Of a stretch of 64,000 bases of DNA, positions 44,401 to 53,523 are shown piece by piece; positions within the stretch are counted from its first letter, which is position 1; every line of letters begins with the position of its first letter. A program made the translations under genes and the position numbers. Below the pieces are notes generated by a model. It was not told the DNA's origin, ran no database searches, and saw only the letters and a list, made by a program, of their open reading frames with translations. The DNA comes from Muribaculaceae bacterium Isolate-036 (Harlan) (lineage in GTDB: Bacteria > Bacteroidota > Bacteroidia > Bacteroidales > Muribaculaceae): positions 79,211 through 143,210 of the forward strand of contig RIAY01000008.1 in NCBI GenBank assembly GCA_003833075.1. The letters are read 5' to 3'.

Positions 44401-45536
44401 GAATAGCGGTATTGATTTCCGGAGGTGTTGACAGCGCGGTAGTGGTCGACACTCTTTTCCGACAGGGACACGACCTGCATCTGTTTTACATCCGCATAGG
44501 CATGGACAACGGCGAGGGAGACTGCTCCGCTGAGGAAGACATCGAGATGTGCTCCCTCATAGCCAGAAAATACGGTCTGCCGCTGAAAGTAGTATCGCTG
44601 CACGAAGAATACTGGAACCATGTAATGGCATATACATTGCGCACTGTAAAGGAGGGTCTTACGCCTCATCCCGACATGATGTGCAACAAACTCATAAAAT
44701 TCGGTTTCTTCGAACAGCGCTGGGGCAAGGACTTCGACAAGACCGCGACCGGACACTACGCCTCGATTGTGGAAAAGGATGGCAAATATTTCCTCGCCAC
44801 GGCTGCCGACCCGGTGAAAGACCAGACGGATTTCCTCGCACAGATATCATACGACCAGCTTTCCCACATAATGTTCCCGCTCGGTGAATTGCCCAAAGCG
44901 GAAGTCAGGAGCAGAGCCGCTGAGGCAAAACTCCCAAACGCTTCCAGAAAAGACTCGCAGGGAATATGCTTTCTTGGAAAAATCGATTATTCGGATTTTA
45001 TAGAACGCCACCTTGGCACTAAAGAAGGACCGGTGATCGAAATAGAGACCGGAAAGAAAATTGGAACGCACAAAGGATACTGGTTCTACACCATAGGTCA
45101 GCGTAAAGGGCTCGGTCTTAGCGGAGGACCATGGTATGTGGTGAAGAAAAACGTGCGCGATAACGTTATATATGTATCCAACGGTTTTGATACGCGCAGA
45201 CAATATGGACGTGAGATTCCGGTGGAAGAAATGCACTGGATCACGGAATCGCCCTTCCGCGACGGCTCCACATGCGAGAGAATAGCATTCAAGACCCGCC
45301 ACTCCCCCGAGTTCTACGATGGGACCATCTCTATAAAAAAGGATGGCTCATGCACCGTAACTTCCGACTCAGACATTCAGGGAATCGCACCGGGACAGTT
45401 TGCCATAATATATTCTCCCGACAGGAGACTTTGTCTCGGCTCGGGCATGATATCGGTTCCCGCGACATCACGCAGACACAAAAAGATTTCAACAGCTCAT
45501 TCCAAAGAAGCTCTTAACGATAATGGAAAGATATAG
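44397..45536 (+). CDS. mnmA: tRNA 2-thiouridine(34) synthase MnmA
   Basis: MnmA uses ATP and a persulfide relay to thiolate U34 in tRNA-Lys, -Glu and -Gln. The 379-residue protein starts with the PP-loop ISGGVDSAV. The two catalytic cysteines are visible: C in PDMMCNKLIKF and C in SQGICFLG. The C-terminal beta-barrel region contains YTIGQRKGLGLSGGPWYV. A basic C-terminal tail of about 20 residues is odd. It overlaps the next gene by 14 bp. Confidence 0.95.
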   Translation: MRIAVLISGGVDSAVVVDTLFRQGHDLHLFYIRIGMDNGEGDCSAEEDIEMCSLIARKYGLPLKVVSLHEEYWNHVMAYTLRTVKEGLTPHPDMMCNKLIKFGFFEQRWGKDFDKTATGHYASIVEKDGKYFLATAADPVKDQTDFLAQISYDQLSHIMFPLGELPKAEVRSRAAEAKLPNASRKDSQGICFLGKIDYSDFIERHLGTKEGPVIEIETGKKIGTHKGYWFYTIGQRKGLGLSGGPWYVVKKNVRDNVIYVSNGFDTRRQYGREIPVEEMHWITESPFRDGSTCERIAFKTRHSPEFYDGTISIKKDGSCTVTSDSDIQGIAPGQFAIIYSPDRRLCLGSGMISVPATSRRHKKISTAHSKEALNDNGKI

Positions 45537-46137
45537 ACTGGAACTCGTAGGCATTACCTACAATCAGATTGAATCCGGGGTATATGCCGTGATTTTACGT
45601 CAGGCAGACGGAACCCGCCGCATTCCAATAATAATAGGATACCCGGAGGCGCAGGCTATCGAGTGCAAGCTGCAGGAGGTGGTGACTCCACGACCGCTTA
45701 CGCACGACATGATAATGAATTTCATGAATGAATTCGGCATACGCCTCAAGGAAATCGAAATCAGACGACTGCCGTCGGGCGTTTTCGCCGCAGACCTGAT
45801 TTTCACTGACGGCACTCAGACTCATACTGTCGATTCCCGGTCGTCCGACGCGATAGCTCTCGCAATCCGCGCCGATGCTCCCATATATACTTCTGCCGAA
45901 GTTCTCGATGAAGCGGGATTTGACCCCGAGGAACAGGAACGCGCCCGACAGGAGTCTCCGGCTGCCGGAAATCCGAAGACTCAATCAGCAAGAATGAAAG
46001 CGGCAAAAGACTCTTTGGAGATCCTGAGAGCAAGAATGCAGAAAGCTGCGGAAAAAGAGGATTATGAAGAAGCAGCCCGCATCAAGGCGCAGATAGATGC
46101 CCTTTCCGACAATGGAATGAATAATACAGACGAATAA
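45523..46137 (+). CDS. Bifunctional nuclease (BFN/DUF151) domain protein with UVR motif
   Basis: The 204-residue protein has an N-terminal DUF151 domain (GITYNQIESGVYAVILRQADGTRRIPIIIGYPEAQAIECKLQ, TVDSRSSDAIALAIR) found in nucleases with RNase/DNase activity, and a C-terminal UvrB/UvrC-type motif (LRARMQKAAEKEDYEEAARIKAQIDAL). The combination is common in Bacteroidetes. It overlaps mnmA. Confidence 0.86.
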   Translation: MERYRLELVGITYNQIESGVYAVILRQADGTRRIPIIIGYPEAQAIECKLQEVVTPRPLTHDMIMNFMNEFGIRLKEIEIRRLPSGVFAADLIFTDGTQTHTVDSRSSDAIALAIRADAPIYTSAEVLDEAGFDPEEQERARQESPAAGNPKTQSARMKAAKDSLEILRARMQKAAEKEDYEEAARIKAQIDALSDNGMNNTDE

Positions 46138-46160
46138 AATTAAAAAATTATTCAAAAATA

Positions 46161-46192
46161 ATTGATTTTTCTAAAAATTTATTGTAAATTTG
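46161..46192 (+). promoter_or_regulatory. argR promoter overlapping an operator palindrome
   Basis: The -33-like TTG in ATTG (46161-46164), a 20-bp spacer and TAAATTTG (46185-46192) match the Bacteroidetes promoter. The -7 box lies inside the left arm of a perfect 12-bp inverted repeat described separately. The layout predicts autorepression of argR. Confidence 0.6.
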
Positions 46193-46225
46193 CATAAATA
46201 GATATTGCAAACTCAAATTTACAAT
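46181..46225. promoter_or_regulatory. Candidate ArgR operator: 12-bp inverted repeat
   Basis: ATTGTAAATTTG (46181-46192) and CAAATTTACAAT (46214-46225) are perfect complements separated by 21 bp. They lie directly upstream of argR (ATG 46232) and overlap its promoter. Each arm is A/T-rich like ARG boxes in other bacteria, though the canonical TGAAT/ATTCA is not present. An ArgR hexamer could bind both arms. Confidence 0.55.
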
Positions 46226-46231
46226 AATCTT

Positions 46232-46729
46232 ATGAAGAACCGGAAACAAAGAGTGGAATTGATGGTTGACCTGATCAAGAACAAATGCATCGGTAGCCAG
46301 GAAGAACTCGCAAGATTGCTTGAGGAGGCAGGATACACTGTGACTCAGGCAACCCTCTCGCGTGATCTCAAAATGCTCAAGACCACAAAGATACCTACTG
46401 ACCGGGGCGGATACATGTATATTCTGCCCGACAGTAATTCACTGAAAGACAAATTGCTGGCTCGCGGTCAGCTACCCATAAACGCCAACTACCAGAGCGG
46501 GTTTATTTCGCTTACATTCTCCAAGAATGTGGCTGTGATAAAGACCCGCAACGGATATGCGGCAGGTCTGGCATATGACATTGACATGAGCAATGCCCCG
46601 GAAATCCTCGGCACAATCCCTGGATCCGACACTATCATCGCCATTCTGCGCGAGGATGTGAGTCATGAAAAAGCCAGGGCGATATTCTCCCGTCTTTTGC
46701 CTCTTGACCAGAAAATTCCCACTTTCTGA
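46232..46729 (+). CDS. argR: Arginine repressor ArgR
   Basis: ArgR is the arginine-responsive transcriptional regulator. The 165-residue protein has the N-terminal winged helix-turn-helix (QRVELMVDLIKNKCIGSQEELARLLEEAGYTVTQATLSRDLKML) and the C-terminal arginine-binding domain (AAGLAYDIDMSNAPEILGTIPGSDTIIAILRE), the last with the Asp-rich ligand-binding region. The ATG at 46232 is preferred over an upstream in-frame ATG at 46205, which lies inside the operator. It is followed by an ArgC-like gene. Confidence 0.93.
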   Translation: MKNRKQRVELMVDLIKNKCIGSQEELARLLEEAGYTVTQATLSRDLKMLKTTKIPTDRGGYMYILPDSNSLKDKLLARGQLPINANYQSGFISLTFSKNVAVIKTRNGYAAGLAYDIDMSNAPEILGTIPGSDTIIAILREDVSHEKARAIFSRLLPLDQKIPTF

Positions 46730-46779
46730 GCCATGATCAGACAGCAGGGCAAAAAAATATCAAGTAATATTAAGTCGGT

Positions 46780-47694
46780 ATGATAAAAGTAGCAATCACA
46801 GGAGCTGATTCTCCGGATGCCGGAGAATTATTGCGAATACTTGTGAACCACCCGGAAGTGATAGTGACCACAGTCTCCGCTCCCGGTCGCGAAGGCTTGT
46901 CGGTAACATCAGTGCATCATGGACTTATCGGCGAACTTAAGATGAATTTTTCCGGTCCACTTCCGATGACTCCCGACTGCTCGATTGTCTTCGTTTGCGG
47001 CAATTCCATGACTGCAGCGGAATTTTCCGCTCTGCAATTAGCGCGTCCTGACATCAGGTCTGTAATTGTGGATGCAATTCCAAACCTCGACACCGAACGC
47101 CTCGGCGTTGTATATGGCTTGCCTGAAATCAACCGCAAGCCTTTGGTGAGAGGCGCGGTGTCTGCCATGGTTCCTTCACCGGCGGCGTCTGTGGTGCTTA
47201 CAGCCCTTTACCCTCTGGCAACACATATGCTCCTCAACGATTCCGTCAAGGTTTCTGTAAGTCTGCCGTCCGATATCCTGCAAAAAGACAAAGGCAACGC
47301 ACAAAAAGAGATTGCACGTATTCTTTCGCAGACTCAACTCAGTTTCAGCGACAACTTCAATCTGGAATTGAAAGCCATCGATGGTGAACGCTGCATGAAA
47401 GCCGACATATCCCTTTCATGTCCGGTCTCGATAGAGCAGATTCATGAGATGTATGAGATATATGACGACCATAATTTCGCATTCCCGGTTTCATCTGTCG
47501 TGAATGTGAAAGAAGTCAGCGGCACTGACAAATGCGTAATATCACTCAACAAACCTGATGACTCGACATTGCGCATCGAAGCTGTGGCGGATCCGCGTAT
47601 GCGCGGTGGCGCCGGCGAGGCGGTGCATATCATGAACCTTCTTTTCGGTCTGCACGAAAAAACAGGTCTGGCTCTTAAAGCCTCCGATTTTTAG
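46780..47694 (+). CDS. ArgC-like protein lacking the catalytic cysteine
   Basis: The 304-residue protein aligns to N-acetyl-gamma-glutamyl-phosphate reductase along its length: VAITGADSPDAGELLRILVNHPEV at the N-terminus, VYGLPEINRKPL in the middle and RGGAGEAVHIMNLLFGLHEKTGL at the C-terminus. The catalytic motif NPGCYPT is replaced by VPSPAAS, removing the Cys. The NADP-binding loop GASGYTGAE is also changed to GADSPDAGE. This suggests a non-catalytic paralogue, perhaps a ligand-sensing protein. It lies 50 bp after argR. Confidence 0.8.
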   Translation: MIKVAITGADSPDAGELLRILVNHPEVIVTTVSAPGREGLSVTSVHHGLIGELKMNFSGPLPMTPDCSIVFVCGNSMTAAEFSALQLARPDIRSVIVDAIPNLDTERLGVVYGLPEINRKPLVRGAVSAMVPSPAASVVLTALYPLATHMLLNDSVKVSVSLPSDILQKDKGNAQKEIARILSQTQLSFSDNFNLELKAIDGERCMKADISLSCPVSIEQIHEMYEIYDDHNFAFPVSSVVNVKEVSGTDKCVISLNKPDDSTLRIEAVADPRMRGGAGEAVHIMNLLFGLHEKTGLALKASDF

Positions 47695-47733
47695 AATCTC
47701 TCTGAAGTCAATTAAAAAAATAGCGGCAATATC

Positions 47734-48069
47734 ATGTCTGTAAATAAAGTCATACTCCTCGGATATGTCGGTTCCGACCCGGAAATCAGATATCCTGAAA
47801 AAGACAAGCCGGTTGCGTTCATGTCTCTGGCTACAAACGAACGTTATGCCAATTCTACCGCGGAAGTCACGGAATGGCATTCTTTGGTGATGGGCGGCAA
47901 GAATGCCGAGTTTGCTGAGAAATACATCCGCAAGGGCAGCCGCCTGTATGTAGAAGGAAAACTTCGCACCCGCGAATACGACGACAGAATGAAAATCCGC
48001 CGCCGCAAAACAGAAATTATCGTCGAGCGATTCGAACTTCTCGGTCGCAAGAACGAACCTCCCGCTTAG
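47734..48069 (+). CDS. ssb: Short single-stranded DNA-binding protein
   Basis: This 111-residue OB-fold protein has the SSB core (VILLGYVGSDPEIRYPEKDKPVAFMSLATNE...EWHSLVMGGKNAEFAEKYIRKGSRLYVEGKLRTREYDD). It ends EPPA and lacks the Pro/Gly-rich linker and acidic DDDIPF-type tip that recruits repair proteins in canonical SSB. It is therefore probably a second SSB or a minimal version. It follows the ArgC-like gene and precedes speA. Confidence 0.85.
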   Translation: MSVNKVILLGYVGSDPEIRYPEKDKPVAFMSLATNERYANSTAEVTEWHSLVMGGKNAEFAEKYIRKGSRLYVEGKLRTREYDDRMKIRRRKTEIIVERFELLGRKNEPPA

Positions 48070-48169
48070 TTTGTTTTATAATAAATACCGGCTCACCCTT
48101 ATCATGACAGCTGAATTCAATTGCAGGATTCATTGAGAGGATGCAGCTTCTTAAAACGATAGAAACAGA

Positions 48170-50068
48170 ATGAGAAAATGGCGCATCGAAGACTCCGCGG
48201 AAATATACAACGTTCCTGGCTGGGGTCTTAAATATTTCTCGATCAACGAACAGGGTCACGCACAAGTGACTCCCAAGGAGGGCGGTCCCACGATCGACCT
48301 CAAAGAGGTAATGGACACTCTGCAGCTGCGCGATGTCGACGCCCCGTTGCTCCTGAGATTTCCCGACATACTTGACGACAGAATCCGGAAAATATCCGAT
48401 TGTTTCCACAAAGCTGCCGAAGAGTATAAATACACCGGCAAAAACTTCATCGTATACCCTATCAAGGTGAACCAGATGCGCCCGGTGGTAGAGGAAATTG
48501 TCAGTCACGGCAATAAATATGACATAGGTCTTGAAGCTGGCTCCAAGCCTGAACTCCACGCAGTGCTCGCTGTCAACACCCATCAGAACTCAATCATCGT
48601 CTGCAACGGATATAAGGATGAAAATTACATTGAGCTCGCTCTGCTCGCCCAGAAAATGGGCAGACGCATATTCCTTGTAGTCGAGAAGCTCAATGAGCTG
48701 AAACTCATTGCCGATGTGTCGAAACGTCTAAACATATCCCCCACAATCGGCATTAGAATCAAGCTGACTTCTTCCGGCTCGGGAAAATGGGAGGAATCAG
48801 GTGGGGATGTCAGCAAGTTCGGGCTCAATTCCTCCGAACTGCTCGACGCTCTGTCATTCCTGGAGAAAAACAAGATGACGGGATGTCTTAAACTTATACA
48901 TTTCCACATTGGAAGCCAGATCACTAAAATCAGGAGAATCAAGAATGCCCTCCGCGAGGCGATGCAGTTTTATGTGCAGCTTTCACAGATGGACTTCAAT
49001 ATCGATTTTGTAGATATCGGCGGCGGACTCGGTGTGGACTACGATGGCACAAGATCTTCATCGGGCGAGAACTCTATGAACTATTCCATTCAGGAATATG
49101 TTAACGACTCGGTGTCGGCGCTTGTCGACGCATGCGTCAAAAACAATCTTCCGCAGCCGAACATCATCACCGAAAGCGGCAGATCGCTGACCGCACACCA
49201 TTCGGTGCTCATCATACAGGTGCTTGAGACGGCACGCCTCCCCATATGGACAGATGCCGATGTGCTTGACGAGAATGCCCATGAACTTGCCGTGGAGCTT
49301 TACAACATCTGGGACAAGATTGACCCGCAGAGCGTATTCGAGGACTGGCACGATGCTCTTCAGATCAGAGAGGAAGCTCTCGAACGCTTCAGCCTCGGTC
49401 TTCTGTCGCTGCGTTCCCGCGCACAGATCGAGAAACTGTTCTGGTCTGTGGCACGCGATGTCAGGGATATGACCCGATCCATGAAACATCCGCCGGAAGA
49501 ACTGAGAAAAGTGGCGCGGATGCTGCCTGAAAAATATTTCTGCAATTTCTCACTCTTCCAGTCGCTGCCTGATTCCTGGGCGATCGACCAGATGTTCCCC
49601 ATCATGCCGATTACGCGTCTTGACGAGAAACCGACACACGACTGCACCATTCAGGATGTGACCTGCGATTCAGACGGCAAGATATCACATTTCGTATCTC
49701 CCCAGGGAACGGCATATTCTCTCCCCGTACATGAGCTTAAAGGCAACGAGCCCTATTATCTCGGAGTGTTCCTGGTAGGTGCGTATCAGGAAATTCTCGG
49801 AGACCTCCACAATCTTTTCGGAGACACAAATGCGGTGCATATCTCTCTTACAAAAGATGGATATGAGATCGCGCAGATTATCGATGGCGAGGCGGTGGCG
49901 GATGTGCTCGACTATGTGGAGTATAACCCCAAGAAACTGGTGCGCAATCTCGAAGCCTGGGTTACCGCATCCATGAAGAAAGGTGTCATCACTCCCGAAG
50001 AGGGTCGCCAGTTCCTGAACAATTACCGTTCCGGACTTTACGGAATAACCTATCTGGAACGAGACTGA
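48170..50068 (+). CDS. speA: Biosynthetic arginine decarboxylase SpeA
   Basis: This PLP-dependent enzyme converts arginine to agmatine, the first step of polyamine synthesis. The 632-residue protein has the fold III alanine-racemase-like barrel with the PLP lysine in NFIVYPIKVNQMRPVVEEI, the HFHIGSQ motif, VDIGGGLGVDYDGT and ITESGRSLTAHH. The stop and the truA start overlap (TGATG). Its placement close to argR, within a co-directional run, hints at shared arginine control, though no ArgR box was identified before it. Confidence 0.95.
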   Translation: MRKWRIEDSAEIYNVPGWGLKYFSINEQGHAQVTPKEGGPTIDLKEVMDTLQLRDVDAPLLLRFPDILDDRIRKISDCFHKAAEEYKYTGKNFIVYPIKVNQMRPVVEEIVSHGNKYDIGLEAGSKPELHAVLAVNTHQNSIIVCNGYKDENYIELALLAQKMGRRIFLVVEKLNELKLIADVSKRLNISPTIGIRIKLTSSGSGKWEESGGDVSKFGLNSSELLDALSFLEKNKMTGCLKLIHFHIGSQITKIRRIKNALREAMQFYVQLSQMDFNIDFVDIGGGLGVDYDGTRSSSGENSMNYSIQEYVNDSVSALVDACVKNNLPQPNIITESGRSLTAHHSVLIIQVLETARLPIWTDADVLDENAHELAVELYNIWDKIDPQSVFEDWHDALQIREEALERFSLGLLSLRSRAQIEKLFWSVARDVRDMTRSMKHPPEELRKVARMLPEKYFCNFSLFQSLPDSWAIDQMFPIMPITRLDEKPTHDCTIQDVTCDSDGKISHFVSPQGTAYSLPVHELKGNEPYYLGVFLVGAYQEILGDLHNLFGDTNAVHISLTKDGYEIAQIIDGEAVADVLDYVEYNPKKLVRNLEAWVTASMKKGVITPEEGRQFLNNYRSGLYGITYLERD

Positions 50069-50832
50069 TGCGTTATTTCCTGAAGCTCTCATACAGCGGT
50101 GCTCCGTTTCATGGCTGGCAATCTCAGCCTAACGCGCAGAGTGTGCAGTCTGTCATAGAATCCGCGCTCTCTACCGTTTTGCGCGCTCCTGTGGCAATAG
50201 TCGGCGCCGGGCGCACCGATACAGGTGTTAACGCCCGCCGCATGTATGCCCATTTCGATGCTCCGGAGATTACCGACAAAGGGAAATTTCTCCTTTCGCT
50301 CAACCGGTTGTGCGGACCGGCGGTGGCTTTGGAAGACCTGATTAGGGTGCCTGACGATGCGCATGCCAGATTCGATGCGACTGAGAGGGAATACCGGTAT
50401 TTCGTCAGTTTCGGCAAATCCCCTTTCCTCTCCCCCGTATCCTGGCATTCTCCTTCCGCTCTCGACACAGAAGCGATGAACCGGGCGGCAGCTTTGCTCA
50501 GGGAGACCGAAGACTTCACATCGTTCGCAAAACTGCATTCCGATGCCAGGACCAATATCTGTGACCTGCGCGAAGCCCGGTGGGACGACTGGAACAACCA
50601 ATATGGCGTTCCTGGCATAGTGTTCACCATACGCGCTGACAGGTTTCTGCGGAACATGGTGAGGGCTGTGGTCGGCACATTGGTTGATGTGGGACGAGGC
50701 AAACTCTCGCTGAATGATTTTAAAAATATAATAGATGCCCGCGACAGATGCTCGGCGGGAACATCGATGCCCCCGCAGGCTCTGTTCCTCTGGGACATAA
50801 AATACCCTTATATCCATGACTCCGAAAGATAA
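50068..50832 (+). CDS. truA: tRNA pseudouridine(38-40) synthase TruA
   Basis: TruA isomerises uridines 38-40 in tRNA anticodon arms. The 254-residue protein has the GAPFHGWQSQPNAQSVQ start and the catalytic Asp in VGAGRTDTGVNARRM, together with RADRFLRNMVRAVVGTLVDVG near the C-terminus. It overlaps speA by one base and ligA by 17 bp, so it is co-transcribed. Confidence 0.94.
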   Translation: MRYFLKLSYSGAPFHGWQSQPNAQSVQSVIESALSTVLRAPVAIVGAGRTDTGVNARRMYAHFDAPEITDKGKFLLSLNRLCGPAVALEDLIRVPDDAHARFDATEREYRYFVSFGKSPFLSPVSWHSPSALDTEAMNRAAALLRETEDFTSFAKLHSDARTNICDLREARWDDWNNQYGVPGIVFTIRADRFLRNMVRAVVGTLVDVGRGKLSLNDFKNIIDARDRCSAGTSMPPQALFLWDIKYPYIHDSER

Positions 50833-52822
50833 GATCGACCGGTTGCGAGAGGAAATCAACCGGCATAACCATAATTATTACGTGCTGAACGCTCCGCAGA
50901 TATCCGACAAGGATTTCGACATGCTGCTCAAGGAGCTTGAGGCTTTGGAGAAAGAGTATCCTGAATTTGCCGATCCGGATTCTCCCACTCAGCGTGTCGG
51001 ATCCGATCTTACCAAAGGATTCGAACACGTGGTTCATGCCCGCCCTATGATGTCGCTGTCAAACACCTACTCCATCGGAGAGGTCGACGACTGGTTCAAC
51101 CGCATGGACAAAGCACTTGAAGGGGAGGATTTCAGCATTGTCGGTGAAATGAAATTCGACGGCACTTCCATATCGCTCACCTATCGCCACGGAAGACTCG
51201 TAAGAGCCGTGACAAGGGGTGACGGGACACAGGGAGACGATGTCACGGCAAACGTGCGCACGATCCGCAGTATCCCCCTGACTCTTCTCCCCGGAGACTG
51301 GCCGGAGGAATTTGAGATAAGAGGCGAGATTCTGATGCCTTGGGAAGTTTTCGAGAAACTTAACGCCGAAAGGGCATACAATGAGGAGCCGCTGTTCGCC
51401 AATCCGCGCAACGCGGCATCCGGCACTCTCAAGATGCAGGATCCCAAGGAGGTGGCACGCCGCCATCTCGATGCCAGATTCTATTATCTTCTGAGCGACG
51501 ATCTTCCTGCCGACAACCATTATGACAATATGCTCGCCGCCGGTCAATGGGGATTCAAGGTTTCCAAAGCCATGGCGAGACTGCGCACCATCGATGATGT
51601 GGACCGGTATATAGCATACTGGGATGAACACCGCAAGGAACTGCCTGTGGCAACCGACGGACTCGTCTTCAAAATCAACTCTTTGCGTCAGCAGCTCAAC
51701 CTTGGTTATACCGCAAAATCCCCGCGTTGGGCAGTGGCTTTCAAGTTCAATCCGGAGAGAGCGTGCACATTGCTTAAGGAAGTGACTTTCGAGACCGGAC
51801 GCATGGGCATCGTGACCCCTGTGGCGAATCTTGAGCCGGTGCTGCTCTCGGGGACTGTCGTGAAACGGGCTTCTCTGCATAACGATGATATCATGCAGGA
51901 GCTTGACATACACGAAGGCGATCACCTGTACGTGGAAAAAGCGGGAGAAATAATTCCTCAGATCACCGGGGTCGACAAATCGCAGCGTCCCGCTAATGCT
52001 AAAAAGATTGAGTTTGTGCGCGAATGTCAGGTCTGCCACAAACCTCTGCAGCGCATATTCGGAGAAGCTGCATGGTGCTGCCCCAACAAATACGGATGCC
52101 GTCCGCAGATTACCGGACGAATCGAGCATTTCTGCGCGCGCCGCATGATGAATATAGACGGCATCGGCGAAGAAACCGCCGAACTGCTCTATACATGCGG
52201 ACTGGTAGAGAATATCGGACAGATCTATGATCTTACCTCCGAAAAACTTTCTCAGCTGGAACGTATCGGAGAAAAGACCGCACAACGCATCATGCGCGGA
52301 ATCGAGGAATCGAAATCCGTGCCTTTCGAACGCGTGATATATGCCCTTTCCATCCCTAACGTCGGGGAGACAACGGCAAAACGTCTGGCAAGAGCTGTGA
52401 CGAGCATGGAAAACATGCAGTCAATGGAACTTGAGCAACTGAGTGCCATCCCCGACATCGGACCGGTGATCGCACGTAATATATACGACTTTCTGCGCGA
52501 ACCGGTGAATGCCGCCAACATCCGGCGGCTCACTGAAGCCGGAGTGCAGATGAAAGTGGATGAAGAGAAACTCAGACCATCTGGCTCAAGCCTCGATGGG
52601 AAGACAATCGTCATTTCAGGCACTTTCGCACGCCACAGTCGCGATGAATATAAGGAAATCATTATGCGTGAAGGTGGCAAGAATGCCGGAAGCATATCAA
52701 AAAAGACATCTTTCGTACTGGCGGGAGAAAACATGGGCCCGGCAAAACTTGAAAAATGCAGGCAACTCGGCATTCCGCTGGTTTCCGAAGATGAATTCAT
52801 TTCGATGATTGAATCCAAGTGA
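50816..52822 (+). CDS. ligA: NAD-dependent DNA ligase LigA
   Basis: The replicative NAD+-dependent ligase has 668 residues, of standard length. Order of parts: the Ia/adenylation domain with HDYYVLNAPxISD-like N-terminus and the nucleophilic Lys in GEMKFDGTSISLTY, an OB fold (AVAFKFNPERACTLLKEVTFETGRMG), a four-Cys zinc finger (ECQVCHKPLQ..WCCPNKYGC), helix-hairpin-helix repeats and a BRCT domain (LDGKTIVISGTF). All hallmark parts are present. Confidence 0.96.
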   Translation: MTPKDKIDRLREEINRHNHNYYVLNAPQISDKDFDMLLKELEALEKEYPEFADPDSPTQRVGSDLTKGFEHVVHARPMMSLSNTYSIGEVDDWFNRMDKALEGEDFSIVGEMKFDGTSISLTYRHGRLVRAVTRGDGTQGDDVTANVRTIRSIPLTLLPGDWPEEFEIRGEILMPWEVFEKLNAERAYNEEPLFANPRNAASGTLKMQDPKEVARRHLDARFYYLLSDDLPADNHYDNMLAAGQWGFKVSKAMARLRTIDDVDRYIAYWDEHRKELPVATDGLVFKINSLRQQLNLGYTAKSPRWAVAFKFNPERACTLLKEVTFETGRMGIVTPVANLEPVLLSGTVVKRASLHNDDIMQELDIHEGDHLYVEKAGEIIPQITGVDKSQRPANAKKIEFVRECQVCHKPLQRIFGEAAWCCPNKYGCRPQITGRIEHFCARRMMNIDGIGEETAELLYTCGLVENIGQIYDLTSEKLSQLERIGEKTAQRIMRGIEESKSVPFERVIYALSIPNVGETTAKRLARAVTSMENMQSMELEQLSAIPDIGPVIARNIYDFLREPVNAANIRRLTEAGVQMKVDEEKLRPSGSSLDGKTIVISGTFARHSRDEYKEIIMREGGKNAGSISKKTSFVLAGENMGPAKLEKCRQLGIPLVSEDEFISMIESK

Positions 52823-52852
52823 CACGATAAACATATAAAACACCTATAAGCG

Positions 52853-53497
52853 ATGCTCGTTTCACCCTCATTACTGGCAGCCGATTTCTCGAATCTCGGC
52901 AAAGACATAGAGATAATCAACAATTCCGAGGCAGACATGCTCCACCTCGATGTGATGGACGGCGTGTTTGTTCCCAACATTTCATTCGGTTTTCCGGTGA
53001 TGGAGGCTGTGGCTGAAGTCTGCACAAAACCCCTTGATGTGCACCTGATGATTGTGGAGCCTGAGAAATGGATTTCTCAGGTGCGAGCTCTGGGAGCCGA
53101 CATAATGAACATTCATCAGGAAGCTTGTACCCATCTCTACAGCACCGTATGCCATATCCGTGAGGCAGGGATGAAGGCAGGCGTTACATTGTGCCCCGCA
53201 ACCCCGGTGTCGGTTCTGGAAGACATAATAACCGAACTCGACATGGTTTTGCTGATGTCGGTAGAACCGGGGTTCGGAGGCCAGAAATTCATACCCCACA
53301 CTCTCGAAAAAGTCAGACGCCTCAGGGAACTAATTGATAAAACCGGCTCCAAGGCTCTTATAGAGATAGACGGAGGGGTAAACCAGAAAACCGGTAGCGA
53401 GCTTGCCCACGCAGGCGCGGATATTCTCGTGGCAGGCAGTTATGTGTTCAAGGCTCCGTCACCGGCTGAGGCAATCGCAACCCTAAAATCATACTGA
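52853..53497 (+). CDS. rpe: Ribulose-phosphate 3-epimerase
   Basis: This pentose-phosphate enzyme interconverts ribulose-5-P and xylulose-5-P. The 214-residue TIM barrel shows LVSPSLLAADFSNLG, HLDVMDGVFVPNISFG, MSVEPGFGGQKFIPHTLEKV and IEIDGGVNQKTG, which include the metal and catalytic Asp residues. It is the last gene of the plus-strand run from mnmA. Confidence 0.95.
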   Translation: MLVSPSLLAADFSNLGKDIEIINNSEADMLHLDVMDGVFVPNISFGFPVMEAVAEVCTKPLDVHLMIVEPEKWISQVRALGADIMNIHQEACTHLYSTVCHIREAGMKAGVTLCPATPVSVLEDIITELDMVLLMSVEPGFGGQKFIPHTLEKVRRLRELIDKTGSKALIEIDGGVNQKTGSELAHAGADILVAGSYVFKAPSPAEAIATLKSY

Positions 53498-53523
53498 TCA
53501 TTCCGGGATCCAAGGCGCATATG

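Noticed and set aside
50089..50859. 256-aa and 224-aa minus-strand ORFs opposite truA
   Set aside because: Antisense shadows of a clear TruA gene with catalytic Asp motif.
51059..52285. Long minus-strand ORF of 408 aa opposite ligA
   Set aside because: It mirrors the ligA coding frame; the plus-strand frame has all DNA ligase motifs, and the antisense protein shows no domain.
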